From the NCBI RefSeq assembly GCF_034702125.1, contig NC_085875.1:48360754-48424753 (forward strand): DNA of 64,000 nucleotides, read 5' to 3'. The translations under genes and the position numbers were made by a program. Under the pieces are notes generated by a model. It did no database searches. It was not told the origin of the DNA and worked only from the letters and a program-made list of their open reading frames with translations. Of the stretch, positions 31,500-44,180 are shown in pieces; within the stretch, counting starts at the first letter, position 1, and every line of letters starts with the position of its first letter. Source of the DNA: Engraulis encrasicolus. Taxonomy: Eukaryota; Chordata; Actinopteri; Clupeiformes; Engraulidae.

Positions 31500-34435
31500 T
31501 GCAGGTTGAAAGTTCAGTCACAGATGTAGTAGTGCAGGTGGAATGTTCAGTCGCAGATATGGTGGTGGTGGTGGTGGTGGGTGAACCAAAATGGGTGAAC
31601 CATTTTGTCGTTAAGGATGACAAACCTCTGCCTTTATTTAGAATTCTCTATTCCCATAGAGGCTACCTTTCTCAAAGCCCATTTACCTTTGAAACAGTGA
31701 TTTTGACGGTTGTAACCGAGTGGAGGTACACTGACCAAAGAATCTGGTTCTAGATACTGTATTGAAGTGACTACGCCAGTCTCCTTATAGGGCGAGACAA
31801 CCCTGGACTTATGATCACACTTTCCCCGACAGGTTCGGAATGAGCTTGAGGACACAGTTGTTACCAAACATAAATTTCTTTTCATTTCTTTTTCTTTTTT
31901 CGTATCTGGTACTTCAGTATGTAAATAGCAGCTATTGACAATCACAGTTTCACTGGTATCTTGTACAGGACAGCCAAAAGAAGGTGCAAGCCAGATACAG
32001 CTGAGGAGCAATGGTACTGGGTGGCAGAAAGACTAATTATATGGTTAGATGAAACCACTCTGCATGGTGAAAACACAAGGTTTGACACAACAAAGAAAAT
32101 AAAATGAAAGAATATGGAAAACCACAACAAACCTCAACGAAAATAAGTACAAGTAATTACATTAATGGAAACCACTGCACACCATGCTTAGTAAAGGTTG
32201 TTCACCACGCAGAAGCGTGCCAATCAGGTTTGCACAATAAATTACTATGCCGCCCCAGACAACTGAACCACGCCAGGTGGGCCTACAACCAGATCACTGT
32301 ACAAACAGCTTAGGTCACTCACGACCGTTCACTACCACTAGCCCAAACGCTCTACCTCACCAGAGCTCTTAGAGAAATAAAACAGACAAATAAACGCATA
32401 AAAATAAGCCCCAAGTGGTGTCCCCCTGTCCCCAATGGCAAGCCCAACACGCTGCTAAACGTGCGTCAGACCTAAGGAGGGTTACAGGGACAGTACATTA
32501 GCATTAAGGACAGATTACTACAACCACACAGTAATTATTCAAATTACTACAAGACGACCTCTTACCTTGGGCATGAGTGAGAGGGCCGTGAGTCAGACAC
32601 ATCGCCACATTGAAATCAGACCCAGCGAGAAGCTAAGGAAGAACAGCGCTGGTTAGAAATTGTAGGTATACAAGCCATTTAATTTACAGGACTCCTATGT
32701 TCAGCGCAAGTCACCAGAGCCTACCTTCACTTATCAAGTCAGGCGCCCAGCGCCAAAGATGAAACGCCCAGACCCAACACTATTCCACAGCGCAAACGCC
32801 GAAAACCAGCCAGATAGCTCCACTGCGAGCCCAGGTGAGTCAGGGCCTGGCGTCTCTCAGGTAGAACTGTTTACGGAAATGTATATGCTTAAAACGGATG
32901 TGCCCTCGACCCTTGCACTTACGCTGGGTCCCAGTGCCCACTCAGCCAGCCCAAGGCAAGTCAAAACGCCAGATAGGCAACACGCTGCACCTGTTACCTC
33001 CGTCCAAATAGGACCACAGGTCTCACTGGTTAGACGGTGCTCACTTGTAAAACTACAGCGACAGTACCAAGATGGATAATATATGATGACAGGAGGAGGA
33101 CACTTGTGTCAGAGATTATAGGAGTATATTATCCAGTCTCTCTGCTTGTGTGTTTTCGAAGCAAACTTTCTATCGGCAGCTTCCTCGACTTGAGCGGAGC
33201 GCAGCACAACAAATGAAGACCTAAACTAGCGCTCTGATTGGTCAATATTCCCCCCCTCCACCCCACACGTTGCTGGCCAATGGAAAGGCCAGCACGAGAC
33301 AGTTGCAAGCAGAGCGTATCTACAACTCTGGCTTGTTGCAGAGAAGTTTATAAGGGCCCGTGAACACACTTTGCTATTGGGTTTTTCCCGTATTCTGAAG
33401 TGACAGCGCCGTAGTTTGATATCAAAATTCGTATCTGCTACGCAAAATGTGTAATGGTCGGCAGGTATGCATTTACGTCCAGGGCTTCATAGCAAAGTTT
33501 GGTATGCCCTGCAAGATGTAATGTCTTTGCACACGCGAAAGCGGACGCAGTCTTCAGTCACACGCAGAAGGTGGAACAGGTCCCGAAAGTAATTTAGCCC
33601 AACCTCTGTAACAAAATCCAATAACCCAATGCCTGATCCATATCTGATCCAGATGGGATGCAGTGTTTACATAGCCACCTATGTTATTAGGATAGCATCT
33701 GGCTGACAGTAAGCTACCATACAGAAAATTTGTCATTGTCATGGGGGAGAAAACATAAACAGAATAAACAATTCAACTTATCTTGCCAGCGATCAAACTT
33801 CAAAATCCCAGGGTATTGGATCCGATCACAGTTGGGGGGTCATTTGTAAGGCTATATCCAAGGATCTGGGTAAGGATGTTAGCCCTTGAAAGTTTAAGGT
33901 AGCCTATACATCCTGCCAGACACAATATAAAATTATCCTCCTAATTATTGCGTGAAGGACACTATAGAAAGCGTCATAGAGTGGACGCTGATCATAAAAG
34001 TAAGTATACAACAGGCACGATTCTTAATGGCAGCATCATAGTCCACCACCATAGAGAATCACAAGGCTAAGAGGACTGCAAGCTGAGCATCAGTATGGTT
34101 TACACAAGCATTACGCGACGTCAATGCGGTTTACTTTACCCAAAGATTCTTAATTCATAATACGCCTCTAGTCTGTGCTTTACCTACTGCTCTGGCGTTG
34201 TGATTAAAATTAAAATGTCCAAATTATGACATGAGCTGTTGACTGCCATTTGTGTTATTTGTATTCATCACACACCTCCCAAAATCACATATATTATGTA
34301 TTGAAGGGTGTAGATTCGAAATATGACGTAAAACGCAAAATGTTGGTATACAACGCATGGGCGTGAAAAAACTTATTTTTACGTCGTTGGTACTCAATGT
34401 GTTAAGTAAGGGTAAATATTTATTACTTAACCAGA
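31500..34435. other. Non-coding spacer, no supported gene
   Basis: Contains only short open frames, the longest recognisable by composition being a Ser/Pro-rich plus frame at 32759-33079. No domain, splice pattern or known repeat could be supported. Confidence 0.4.
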
Positions 34436-35010
34436 GTAGATACTAGGGGTGTAACGGTACACAAAAATCACGATTCGGTACGTACCTCGGTTTTTGGGGT
34501 GACGGTTCGATACGTTGTCGGTACAGTATATGGTAAAAAAAAATGCAAAACAATTTTCTTCCTCAGTGCGTGGTTAATTGCACCACAAATGGTCAAAATA
34601 ACCAATAAAATAAAAACATTCAAAGGGCTGCATTTTATTAATAGGCCTTAGCTAAATTATGTTTTAAACACTAGCCCTATTTACAGTGGATTTTAATTTA
34701 TTCTTAGTTTCATTTCTTGCATTTTATTTTAATCAATTCATTATAAACGGTAGACTAAACAAAACAAAAGTGTTTAAAATGATTAATGTTATGTAGGGAA
34801 GTTAACAGAATTAGAATTCATAGCATAGGTTGTTATTAGATTAAATGTGTACTGTCGCTTTAAGAAAGATGCAAATTCGGTTTCCATAGCGACTCTAGAC
34901 TCCACTTGCATTTCTCCCAGAGCTTGTGGAAAACAAACGTCTTCTCTCTCTACTCCAACAGACATGTGGACCTTTTTATGTCACTAGTTGCTATTTTAAT
35001 TAGTTCATGT

Positions 35011-35830
35011 TAGGGATGCAAATTATCAATTAATTCATTAATCATTAGTTGATAGCCTTATCGATCGACTTACAATTAATTGATAAGCGGCGTGTCCCGT
35101 CCCCCCCCTCCCCCGAAATCTCAATGTTTCTAAAAAAAAAAAAACTACTCAATCTGAAAATTGTAATTAAAAATTGAGATAAAATATCACATTTAAACTA
35201 ATTCTATTTGAAATCTTTAATCCAAAGGTGATTTAAATATTCCCACTATTCACACCCCTCATCACACACACTCTTCTTCGCATGCCCATTTCACTTGGGC
35301 TGAATTGTCAGTTGAATTGTCGATTCATAGCGATTCAGACAGACAGGGTTGCAGGGTTCCCACTCTAATTCAGATATAAAATTCCATGATTTTCCATGAC
35401 TTTCCAGACCCCAAAAACAGAAGTTCCATGACCACTTCCGTAAGTGTAAAAAATGAAGATTATCTTCACCCCTCGAGGCGACACCGAGCCAATGGGCTCA
35501 TTGCATTCTAGAATGTTGCACATTACAGTGCGAAACCAAACCCTCTGTGGTGAAGCGTTGTAGTATAATCAGTAGGCCTAAGAAACAATGTTATACGCCA
35601 AACAAAAAGGTTTTTGCTTCTAAACAGCTGTTAAGAAAATTCCATGATATTCCATGACTGTGGATTCAAAATTGTCAAATTCCATGACTGTGCATGACTG
35701 GAAAAACTTTTATGAAATTCCATGATATTCCAGAAATTCCATGGCCCGTGGGAACCCTGTTAATGTTTTTTAATCGATTAACGCATTGATCGATTAAAGT
35801 TGATTAATCGATTAATCGTTTGCATCCCTA
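35011..35830. mobile_element. hAT element nested in 34444-36605
   Basis: Ends TAGGGATGCAAATTATCAA and TTTGCATCCCTA, with the 8-bp target duplication GTTCATGT at 35003-35010 and 35831-35838. Non-autonomous, and itself interrupted by a third element. Confidence 0.9.
35352..35759. mobile_element. Third-level MITE (CAGGGTTCCCAC ends)
   Basis: Starts CAGGGTTCCCAC and ends GTGGGAACCCTG, with TTCCATGA repeats near both ends. The flanks do not show a convincing 8-bp duplication. It interrupts the 35011-35830 hAT element. Confidence 0.75.
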
Positions 35831-36613
35831 GTTCATGTGTGTTTTGAAACTGTTAAGACGAAGATTAAAGCTCAATTATCAATTCAAGACGTTGTCAAAT
35901 GGATTTATTGATAATGCACGGATATTGCAGTGAAAACTGCTTCTTTGGGTCGGACATTTTCTCAGTGTAAGTAATAGCACTTTCAAAAGTTCTCACAAAG
36001 TACAATCCTCTATTTCCTCGCACAAGACATTGCTGTGCACCCTGCTTATATTATTGCTGTGTATTCGCTGGACAGTGGGATATTTAAGCTTACCCCATCC
36101 TCGTTTGCTCTCCTGACCGCTGCATATCATCTGAAAGCGATTTGGCGCGTTGCATATGTCACCAAGTTTTCCCAAACTGCATATTTTAGTGAGAGGGAAC
36201 CATAGCCTACTTCAAGCTCTTGCTGGTTGCTAGCAGTACACTTTTCCACTAAGCTACTCCTCCAATCGCGCACAGGCCCTCCTGCTGTTGTAGCAGCAGC
36301 AGGCAGTAAAACCATAAACATATAACATATTACTGTACCGTTCGGCACAGCGCTAGTTTACGTAGAACGCAGGTATACGGAGTATACCCACTTCAACATT
36401 TCAGGCATTTCAGTATACCCACTTAAAATTGATTGATCCACTATTTAGAATAGCACAAATACATACAATATACCCACTTCAAAAAAGCTCAAATATACAG
36501 TATACCCACCACAAAAAAGTATACTACACCACTGACAGCACTGTACCGTACCGAAGGTCATTACGGTTCGGTTCGGTATGAATACAGTGCACCGTTACGG
36601 GCCTAGTAGATAC

Positions 36614-37076
36614 ATAGTAATTGTTATGAATGCATATGTTAAAGGTATTTAGTTATTTATTTTCAGAATTCATGCTACCCATTCACTAATGTTACCTTTT
36701 TCATGAATACTTACCACTACCGTCAAATTCTAAGTTTTCATTATGACTGGAAAAATTGTACTTTTTATACATGAAAAGGGGGGTCTTCTCCATGGTCCGC
36801 CATTTTGGCTGCAATAATGACTGTACTTGGGCCATACTACAAAATATTAGTTTATTACTTAGTAAACTTTTATGAAAAAAAGTTTGGCAAAAATTTGGCA
36901 ATAGGCAACCCAGTGTCAATGAGCACCATAGTTGCAGTGCCTTTTTTTTACCATTTTCTGCACAGTGTACCTTAAAACATTAATTGACTGAACATAACTA
37001 ACTGCGTTAACTATTGAGGTCATTATCGCGCGATAATTTTGTTAACGCTTAAAGCAGCAAGTTTTTATCTTATATT
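36614..37076. other. Spacer without recognised features
   Basis: AT-rich sequence with no gene and no recognisable repeat end. Confidence 0.5.
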
Positions 37077-38039
37077 TATTATATGGTGTGACGTCATCGG
37101 TCGAATGCTCCATTCATTTCAATGGGGCTCCCCAACATTCGCACGTCTGTTATTTTTCGATAACGGACGGGTTGGTCTATAACAGACCGCTGTCAATGGC
37201 AACAAGACTTTTCACTGCTAAAGCGACTTTTCAACAAGACTCTAATCAGCTGCTGTGATAGACAACACCTGTTGTCCAGGCTACCTAGCTGTTGCCTAGC
37301 GGTGTTCCACAACGGCACTGTTTTGTTTTGCGCAGCAATAATGTTTTTACATGAAAAACTATAATAAACTTAACATTAAATAGGTCTAAAGAAATGTCCC
37401 CGCCATGTGTGACTCATTTAAGTATATCCATATAATAAGCGGGTTAACGTTCGGCGAGTCGGCCGCTTTGTGGAATAGCAGCACTCCGCTCCGCGTCGGG
37501 GTCTAAAGATTCTCTCTGTCGTGCTGCTATTCCACGGTAGCGACCTTCTCGCCGAACGTTAACCCTTACTTATTATATGGTGTGACGTCATCGGTTGAAT
37601 GCTCCATTCATTTCAATGGGGCTCCCCAACGTTCGCACGTCTGTTATTTTTCGATAACGGACGGGTTGGTCTATAACAGACCGCTGTCAACGGCAAGAAG
37701 ACTTTTCACTGCTAAAGCGACTTTTCAACAAGACTCTAATCAGCTGCTGTGATACACAACACCTGTTGTCCTAGTGGTGTTCCACAACTGTTTTGTTTTG
37801 CACAGCAACAATCTTTTGACATGAAAAACTATAATAAACTTAACATTAAATAGGCCTAAAGAAATGTCCCCGCCATGTGTGAATCATTTAAGTATATCCA
37901 TATAATAAGCGGGTTAACGTTCGGCGAGTCGGTCGCTTTGTGGAATAGCAGCACTCCGCTCCGCGTCGGGGTCTAAAGATTCTCTCTGTCGTGCTGCTAT
38001 TCCACGGTAGCGACCTTCTTGCCGAACGTTAACCCTTAC
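37077..38039. repeat. Tandem duplication, 494-bp unit, each with a long hairpin
   Basis: TATTATATGGTGTGACGTC starts both units (37077 and 37571); the second lacks about 20 bp near 37770. Each unit contains an inverted repeat of about 45 bp per arm (37441-37485 with 37521-37565, GGGTTAACGTTCGGCGAG and complement) around a short loop. It could be a MITE dimer. Confidence 0.85.
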
Positions 38040-38745
38040 ATATTTATTTTTTGCAAATATTCACTTCCTGAAGAGAACGAAACAAACAAAAAATGATTTT
38101 TTTAAATTAAAATTTCAACATTGAACATCTTTTGGCTAAATAGCCACCAAGCTTTAAAAAAACGTTCCTTGGAATTTTTGCTCCCTCTGCGCTTGGCCTG
38201 ATCCACTTAACCTTTTGCAAGTGCTCAATCCAATCCTTTAAAATTACACCAAAATAGTGCTGCATATGCTCCTCTGTACAGTTTTCCCCTAAATTAAGTT
38301 TAATTATTTTTCTATGAGGCCAGGGGGCGTTTGGTTAAAAAAAAGGTTGAGAACCACTGACATAGATGGATGCATCTGGTGTCCACCTGTCAGACTTGTT
38401 GTTAATATGCTTGCCCTGTATGTTGCACCTAGCGTGGCCAGCTTTGCACTGAACCTTCTGAAATGACCGTTCCATGTTTTTGTTGACATTGGAGCACTCT
38501 GTTTAAGCCAGTTAGCGACTGGTAACTTCATTGGGTATGCAATAATTTTGAGTTCCCATTCATATATTATTTACAGTTAAAATGGGTATGCAATTACCAG
38601 TAATGTTAACTTGTATAATATTACTGCAAAGGTTAAGAAGTGCTGGGAGACCCATTAACAACATCTGAGAAGAGACACAAAGACACACAAAGACACAAAG
38701 AGCACTGTTTTGTTAAGATTGACATGTCTTATTGTTTTTTTACAG
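38040..38745 (+). other. Spacer before the candidate terminal exon
   Basis: Non-coding; contains a short repeat end (GGTTGAGAACCACTGA, near 38346). It ends in a strong polypyrimidine/acceptor (TTATTGTTTTTTTACAG). Confidence 0.4.
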
Positions 38746-39035
38746 CGACAGCGACGACTGAGGATTGTCAGAAGAGTGGTATGACCAGCCTTGTGACTTC
38801 CTCAGAGCATCTCTGAGCTTTTGAAAGTCATCGAATCAGATAAGAGTACTCACAGTCCTTTGGACACTTTTTTTAATGGACTACCTTTATGGACTGAATT
38901 CTTTTTCATATTTTTTGAAGAGCTCTTCTTTTCTTCCGCTTTCCGTCATTCATCAAAACACTCATCAAGGGCGAATCCTGTGCAAAATCACATAGCTGAT
39001 TTAAACATAAAATAAAGTAGTCAACTTTTCACTCC
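38746..39035 (+). CDS. Candidate terminal exon of the mucin gene
   Basis: A very strong acceptor (GTCTTATTGTTTTTTTACAG) is followed by a short frame. In the phase 2 left by the SEA exon at 24744-24808 it would complete a Ser codon and read DSDD then TGA at 38759-38761. The rest would be 3' UTR ending at an AATAAA signal (39011-39016). Arguments for: acceptor strength, phase, a poly(A) signal at a sensible distance. Against: the SEA domain would be truncated, the intron would be 13.9 kb, and so short a reading frame proves nothing. It may be a terminal exon of another transcript. Confidence 0.3.
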
Positions 39036-39205
39036 ATTGTAATGCTTTCCTGTTTCCTGCCTTCTTTTTGGTGTTGTATACGATTATGAAGGCATACCTC
39101 TCTGTCTCTGGACCAAGGTGAATGTTTGTTTCCAACTCCATCCCCTCCTCTACAGGCCCACTTTGCAAGCGCTACTTTTCATTGGTCATATCATATGCAT
39201 AGAAA

Positions 39206-39265
39206 TTATATTATATTATATTATATTATATTATATTATATTACATTACATTACATTATATTATA
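39206..39265. repeat. (TTATA)n microsatellite
   Basis: About twelve TTATA/TTACA pentamers. The neighbouring sequence 39036-39510 shows nothing else. Confidence 0.9.
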
Positions 39266-39511
39266 AGATGCAGTGAAATTAGAGTTGGAAATGTTCCTTC
39301 AATCTGAGAAGACTAGTACTGCAGCATGAGTGGCATACACAGACTTCTATTGGCATACCATGTTTTGCATTTGTAATAAACTGAAAAAGCCATAACATTC
39401 CATTGCCTGGACAAAATGCATAAGTATATAATGGTGCAATGGTGCTGCAGGACATGTTCAGGAGACATCTCAGGCATGGAGACATCACCATGTTTAGGTC
39501 AAAAGGTAGGT

Positions 39512-39580
39512 TAGGGGGCAGCCGTGGTCTAGTGGCTAGAGAGTTGAGAGTTAGAGAGTGGAGTTCTACATGACTCTGTG
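39512..39580 (+). mobile_element. Truncated tRNA-headed SINE
   Basis: GGGGGCAGCCGTGGTCTAGTGGCTAGAGAG resembles a tRNA-derived SINE head (A-box-like TGGTCTAGTGG; the run is quoted with a break here: GGGGGCAGCC, GTGGTCTAGTGG). It breaks off into a microsatellite before any B box. Confidence 0.45.
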
Positions 39581-39598
39581 TGTGTGTGTGTGTGTGTG

Positions 39599-39697
<99 letters not shown>

Positions 39698-39698
39698 G
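39578..39698. repeat. (TG)n-(TCTG)n compound microsatellite
   Basis: Twelve TG units followed by about 24 TCTG units. Confidence 0.97.
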
Positions 39699-40030
39699 CG
39701 TGCGAGAGAGAGAGTGAGATGTGAGTGTGTGTATAATATAATATCTTAATATCTCTTAAGTTTATTCACAGAAGCCTTGGTTACCGTGATTTGAAATGGT
39801 TATTAAATGCTCTTTCCATCAAGAGAAATTGGCTAGCCGATAGGAAACAGCGCCTGTATCAAGCCCAAAAATATGTGTCTGTAAAGAAATGCAAGCTGTG
39901 TTATTTTTTCCAGTAACAACAAAATGGCCAGGAAAGAAATGCCAACGTTGTTTTAGTGATTAGGTGAATTATCTGCCTATGAAAAAAGCACAATATGCGG
40001 ATAAATATTCCCTTTTCAACTTTGATGGGT

Positions 40031-40549
40031 GAAGACTTCCCATTGACTGTGCATTGTGTGACGTCATCCCCAGTCTTTTTATTTTTGTTATTTTTTTAGA
40101 TCAACATGCACATTTTTGGGGTGGCAACACCCAGAATATTGCTTTACACAGTGAGAGTGAGAACGAAACTCATTCTCTAGAGGAGCTACGATTCTTGTCC
40201 CTCCGCCTCAGGTGGACAGCAGGTACTTTGGGGAAATGTGATTGGTAAACGGGGTGGGGAAAATGTGTTTTATATGGAACATCCAAGACGGGTGAAGGGA
40301 GAAGGCCAGGTGAACGCTGGCGAGCGAGAGGGCGACCATGGACGGAAGGCCGCCGACGTACCCGCTGTCCACCTTAGGCGGAGGGACAAGAATCGTAGCT
40401 CCTTTAGAAAATGAGTTTCGTTCTCACTCTCAATATGTAAAGCAATATTCTGCCTGTTGCCACCCCGAGAATGTGCAAAAAAAATAACTAACATAAAAAG
40501 ACTCTGGGGATGACGTCACACAATGCACAGTGAATGGGAAGTCTTCTCG
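40031..40549. mobile_element. Palindromic MITE, about 520 bp
   Basis: The left half (GGTGAAGACTTCCCATTGAC, GTGTGACGTCATCCCCAGT, GAACGAAACTCATT, GATTCTTGTCCCTCCGCCT) returns as its complement in the right half. The centre lies near 40290-40330. It has no coding content, and the target duplication is not identified. Confidence 0.75.
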
Positions 40550-40664
40550 CTGGTATTCGGGGAGAGTCAGGCATGGATGGGACGGCATAGGTGCACCGCA
40601 TGGACTGAATGGAGAAGTGGGACGGCATATTGCCAGAATCGAGAGTCACTGCATGAAGAATCAT

Positions 40665-41546
40665 AATAATAATATTACTTTTGTTTTATATAGCGCCTTT
40701 CAAAACACCCAAAGTCGCTTCACAGAGTGTTGAGTAGGAAAGTGTGAGTGTGTGTGTGCGTCAGTGTGTGAGCGTGTGTGTGAATGGATGTAAGTGAATG
40801 TGCTTGTGGAACTAGCAGCCATAGGCCTCCAGGAAGAGATGTGTCTTAAGGTGTTGCTGAAACATGGCCAGTGAGGGGGCATTCTGGATGTGGTCAGGCA
40901 GATTGTTCCAAAGAATGGGAGCAGCTACATGGAAGGCTCTGTCACTAGTGGCCTTGAGCCTGGTATGAGGGACGATCAGCTGGTCCTTGGAAAAGGACCG
41001 CAGGGATCTTGAGGGGTCATAGGGGTAAAGGAGGTCCGTGAGGTAGTGGGGTGCCAGACCACGGAGGGACTTGAAGGTTAGGAGGAGGACTTTGTAGGTA
41101 ATGCGTGACTTGATGGGGAGCCAGTGAAGCGGCTTGAGTATGGGGGTGATGTGCTGCCAGGGTCTAGTGCCTGTTATGATCCTGGCAGCAGAGTTCTGGA
41201 CATATTGCAGTCTGTCTAGGGCCTTGTTGGGTAGACCAAGCAGGATGGCATTGCAGTAGTCCAGACGGGAGGAGATGAAGGAGTGAGTGAGCGTCTCCGT
41301 AACTGTCTTAGAGAGTGAAGGCCTGAGTCTGGAGATGTTTTGGAGATGATAGAATGCCGATTTGGTGACTTTTTTGATGTGGGAGTGAAGTGAAAGTGAT
41401 GAATCCAAGATGACACCCAGGTTACGTACTTCAGGGGATGGGGTGATGGTGCATCCATCGATGTCCATATCGCTCTCAATGTGCATGTTGCACATGTTCA
41501 GGATGGAAATGAAAAAAGAAAACATCACATACGTATAACAAGTCAA
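40665..41546 (-). pseudogene. L2-type LINE fragment, reverse-transcriptase C-terminus
   Basis: An open minus frame (40812-41546) reads VRNLGVILDSSLSLHSHI, RLDYCNAILLGLP, LQYVQNSAARIITGTRP, HWLPIKSRITYKVLLLTFK, GLAPHYLTDLL and FHVAAPILWNNLP. These are the conserved C-terminal blocks of L2/CR1-type ORF2 proteins. The downstream end carries an ATT-rich tail (rc of AATAATAATAATATT). The 5' part with endonuclease and RT core is missing, as in typical truncated LINE insertions. The catalytic YADD-type motif is absent, so it is dead. Confidence 0.88.
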
Positions 41547-42149
41547 ATTGGCATTTTTAAAAAGAAGAATTCATGGAGAATAAATAAAAAATATTTTAAA
41601 AATCTGTGGACAATCCCACAAGGGGTTCTGGAGCTCTGAAAATGACACCCAAAATGATTTGTCAGACTTGTGCGGTCTTCTGTTCAAACACTGATAAAGT
41701 TTCCTTTCTATTTATTGCTTTTTATGAGAGTGTTTCTACTTATTTCTACAATGGGGGAAAAAAACCAAGAACCTATATTGGGCACAAATATGTCTTCTGG
41801 AGGGCTAAACAGAGCACAGCCAAAAACTGCAATAAAATTTGTATCATCTTTGAGGGAATGCTATGACGATGCACGATCATCCAGACCAAAACGGACAGTT
41901 TTGCAACCAACTATTCCTATCTATGTACCAGCATGCATAATGTGAGCTTCCTTTGTGGTTTAGTTCTTGAGCCATGGGCTTGTGAATTTTGACACCCCCC
42001 TGGGCACCCCCCTCCCCCAGTGAAAATGGCTGTAACATGGAAAGTATTTTACACGCAAATAAATTTACAGTGTTTCTCTTAAGTACCATGGGTACATTTG
42101 GTATTTTTTTCAGATTTTTTTTGAGACCTAAGTGCGCAGGCTCCTGTTG
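41547..42149. other. Spacer, repeat-like
   Basis: Contains GGGGGAAAAAAACCAAGAAC and a C-rich tract at 41990-42020. No gene is recognised. Confidence 0.4.
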
Positions 42150-42600
42150 AATTGACATGGAATGACCCTGTTGGCAAACAGCTGTTTTCCTCCACAAGGA
42201 TCGCCACTACCGCCCTGAGGCCTGACCTTGTGCTCTGGTCCCCTTCCCTAAAGAAGGTACGTATATATAGTGGAGCTCACTGTACCATAAAGCTATCCAT
42301 AGAGCTCCATGTAGGGGGCATACGAGCTGAAACAACTGTGGTATTCTGAGTTGGCCGTGGAAGCTCGACATCGAAGCTGGAATACTGAAGTCCACCCAGT
42401 GGATGTTGGATGCAGAGGCTTTGTGGGAAAATCTTCTGCAAAACCTCTGAGGTACTTGGGAGATAGGGAGCAGCCAGTGGCTTTGGCTGAAGAGAAACGA
42501 CCCTGGTTGGGCACCCAAGTAGTACAGCAGGAGGTATGCGGTCAGCCAGCCTAGACCTGACTCAGGGAACTGGACACCCCTGCCATGCATAGTCCCCTGA
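42150..42600 (+). pseudogene. Retroelement C-terminal fossil (RPD..V..W motif)
   Basis: Reads TALRPDLVLWSPSLKKV, then after a frameshift VDVGCRGFVGKSSAKPLRYL. This is the same nuclease-like end as in the fossils at 9296, 10215 and 54206, here on the plus strand. The following CAGGTCTGATCACACTGCAG (about 42655) probably belongs to its 3' end. Dead through frameshift and stops. Confidence 0.5.
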
Positions 42601-42614
42601 GATGTCTGCCAACA

Positions 42615-44180
42615 GGGTGACTTCCAGAGCTGATTGGGCTTGGGATACAAGCTCAGGTCTGATCACACTGCAGCTGGCCGACTCTGGAGAGGGTGTAGTG
42701 TCACCGCGTGACCCAGAGTTACACTACTGATGAGTTACATTACTGATGATGCGTACCCGTGAATTAATTTATCCCTCAAGTCCACCATCCATCAACAGCT
42801 CCTCAATTAAGCCTCTGCCTCTTGCCATCTGCCCAGCATCTTGATGGATGGAATGTGTTTAACTTAAGTGTGTGTATTTTCTGTGTTTGCCTGGCATGAT
42901 GATGCAAATCACTTTTGACATATGCCTTGTTATTGATGCATGTTAATGCATGTCCACATCAATTTGAATGTTTGTGTCACAAGTCTTATTTCTCCCTCAA
43001 GTCCACCAAGTGTATGTGCTTGCACAAGAATAATAACATTCTGCGACCCACCAGTTTAAAAACAATGCTTTACCATGCTAGCTTTTTGTTCTCAGTTAAA
43101 TTGAGCTTCAGACTCAGTATGAGGGTTAGTTAATGAGGTCCAGAAAAACAACATACTTAAATATCGGCTAATACAGTATGTCACATAAGTAAGTACACCC
43201 CTCACATCTCAACAGATTAGTAAGTATATCTTTTCATAGGACAGCATTAAAGAAATTTCACTTTGACACAATGATTCTCTCTTCACACCACACAACATGC
43301 TTCCAATGATCCATATCCTTGGTCTGTTCATCTCTCTTGAGACCAAGATAAACAAATTTACTTTAGATGGCGTCAAGCATGTGTGGTGGTAAACAAGTGT
43401 GCTTTACAAAAAAGTGGATCATCTGGCTAGTCAAGCATGTAGTGGGACTGACATGGTTGGGGGATGCATGAATGCCATCAACATTGGAAGTTTGAATTAT
43501 ACCTAAAAAAAAACACGCATGTCATCATGCACTGTGACAACTGAAGCAGATTGTGATATTCTCCTTAGGATTTCATTCAAATCTCACACCAATCTGTTCA
43601 AGCCAGATGCAGACTCAAAATGTAAAAGTTAAATGTAAAAAAGGTTAAAACGCACACAGATGACCTCCCTTTTAATTCCTTTCCATTTGAGACGATTTGG
43701 GCCAACACGGCCCCTTCTCTACTGGATTTTAATCTGGGGTGTGCTCACTTGTGTGGGTACATGTTCAAAAATGAATGGCTGTATTTAGATTTTTTTGTGA
43801 GTGAACAACAAATGTAAGCGGTTAAATATGTTGTTAACAGGTCACTAATCATTGTGTCAAAGTGAAATTTCTGTAATACTTTCCTATGAAAAGATATACT
43901 CACAAATCTGCAAAAACTGTGAGGGGTGCACTCACTTATGAGACATACTGTAACTGCTAAGACTTGTAATGCTCAGGAAGTAAATAAAATTCATCAAGGT
44001 GACTTCCAGAGCTAATTGGGCTTGAGATGCAAGCGCAGGTCTGATCACACTGCAGCTGGCCGACTCTGGAGAGGGTGTAGTGTTGAGTTACATTACTGAT
44101 GATGCGTATCCATGAATTAATTTATCCCTCAAGTCCACCATCCATCAACAGCTCCTCAATTAAGCCTCTGCCTCAACCCC
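42615..44180. repeat. Duplicated block, copy 1 (interrupted by a MITE)
   Basis: GACTTCCAGAGCTGATTGGG to TTAAGCCTCTGCCTC (42615-42830) recurs at 43998-44172. The part 42833-43171 plus 43952-43997 recurs at 47765-48190 (CAGCATCTTGATGGATGGAA; TATGAGGGTTGGTTAATG in one and TTAG.. in the other). It contains no coding sequence. Confidence 0.75.
43174..43950. mobile_element. Tc1-type non-autonomous element
   Basis: Terminal inverted repeats CAGTATGTCACATAAGTAAG and, at the other end, the complement of CTTATGAGACATACTG. They are flanked by TA (43172-43173, 43951-43952). The interior shares about 250 bp (CATTCAAATCTCACAC, AGCCAGATGCAGACTC, CCAACACGGCCCCTTCTC) with the element at 58943-59559. Confidence 0.85.

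Larger units (their letters stand above)
34444..36605. mobile_element. hAT element, outermost of three nested
   Basis: Ends TAGGGGTGTAACGGTAC and ...GTGCACCGTTACGGGCCTA are imperfect inverted repeats. They are flanked by a perfect 8-bp duplication GTAGATAC (34436-34443 and 36606-36613), as expected for hAT insertion. The 2.16-kb body has no transposase and carries another hAT element. Its right part (36360-36530) contains repeated TATACCCAC phrases. Confidence 0.9.

Noticed and set aside
31118..31500. Cys/Val and His/Thr proteins from TG/CA tracts (also 56.9-62.5 kb)
   Set aside because: Microsatellite translations in all frames; no coding support.
32759..33079. 106-codon plus frame rich in Ser/Pro
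   Set aside because: No family, no clear splice context, no compositional support beyond length.
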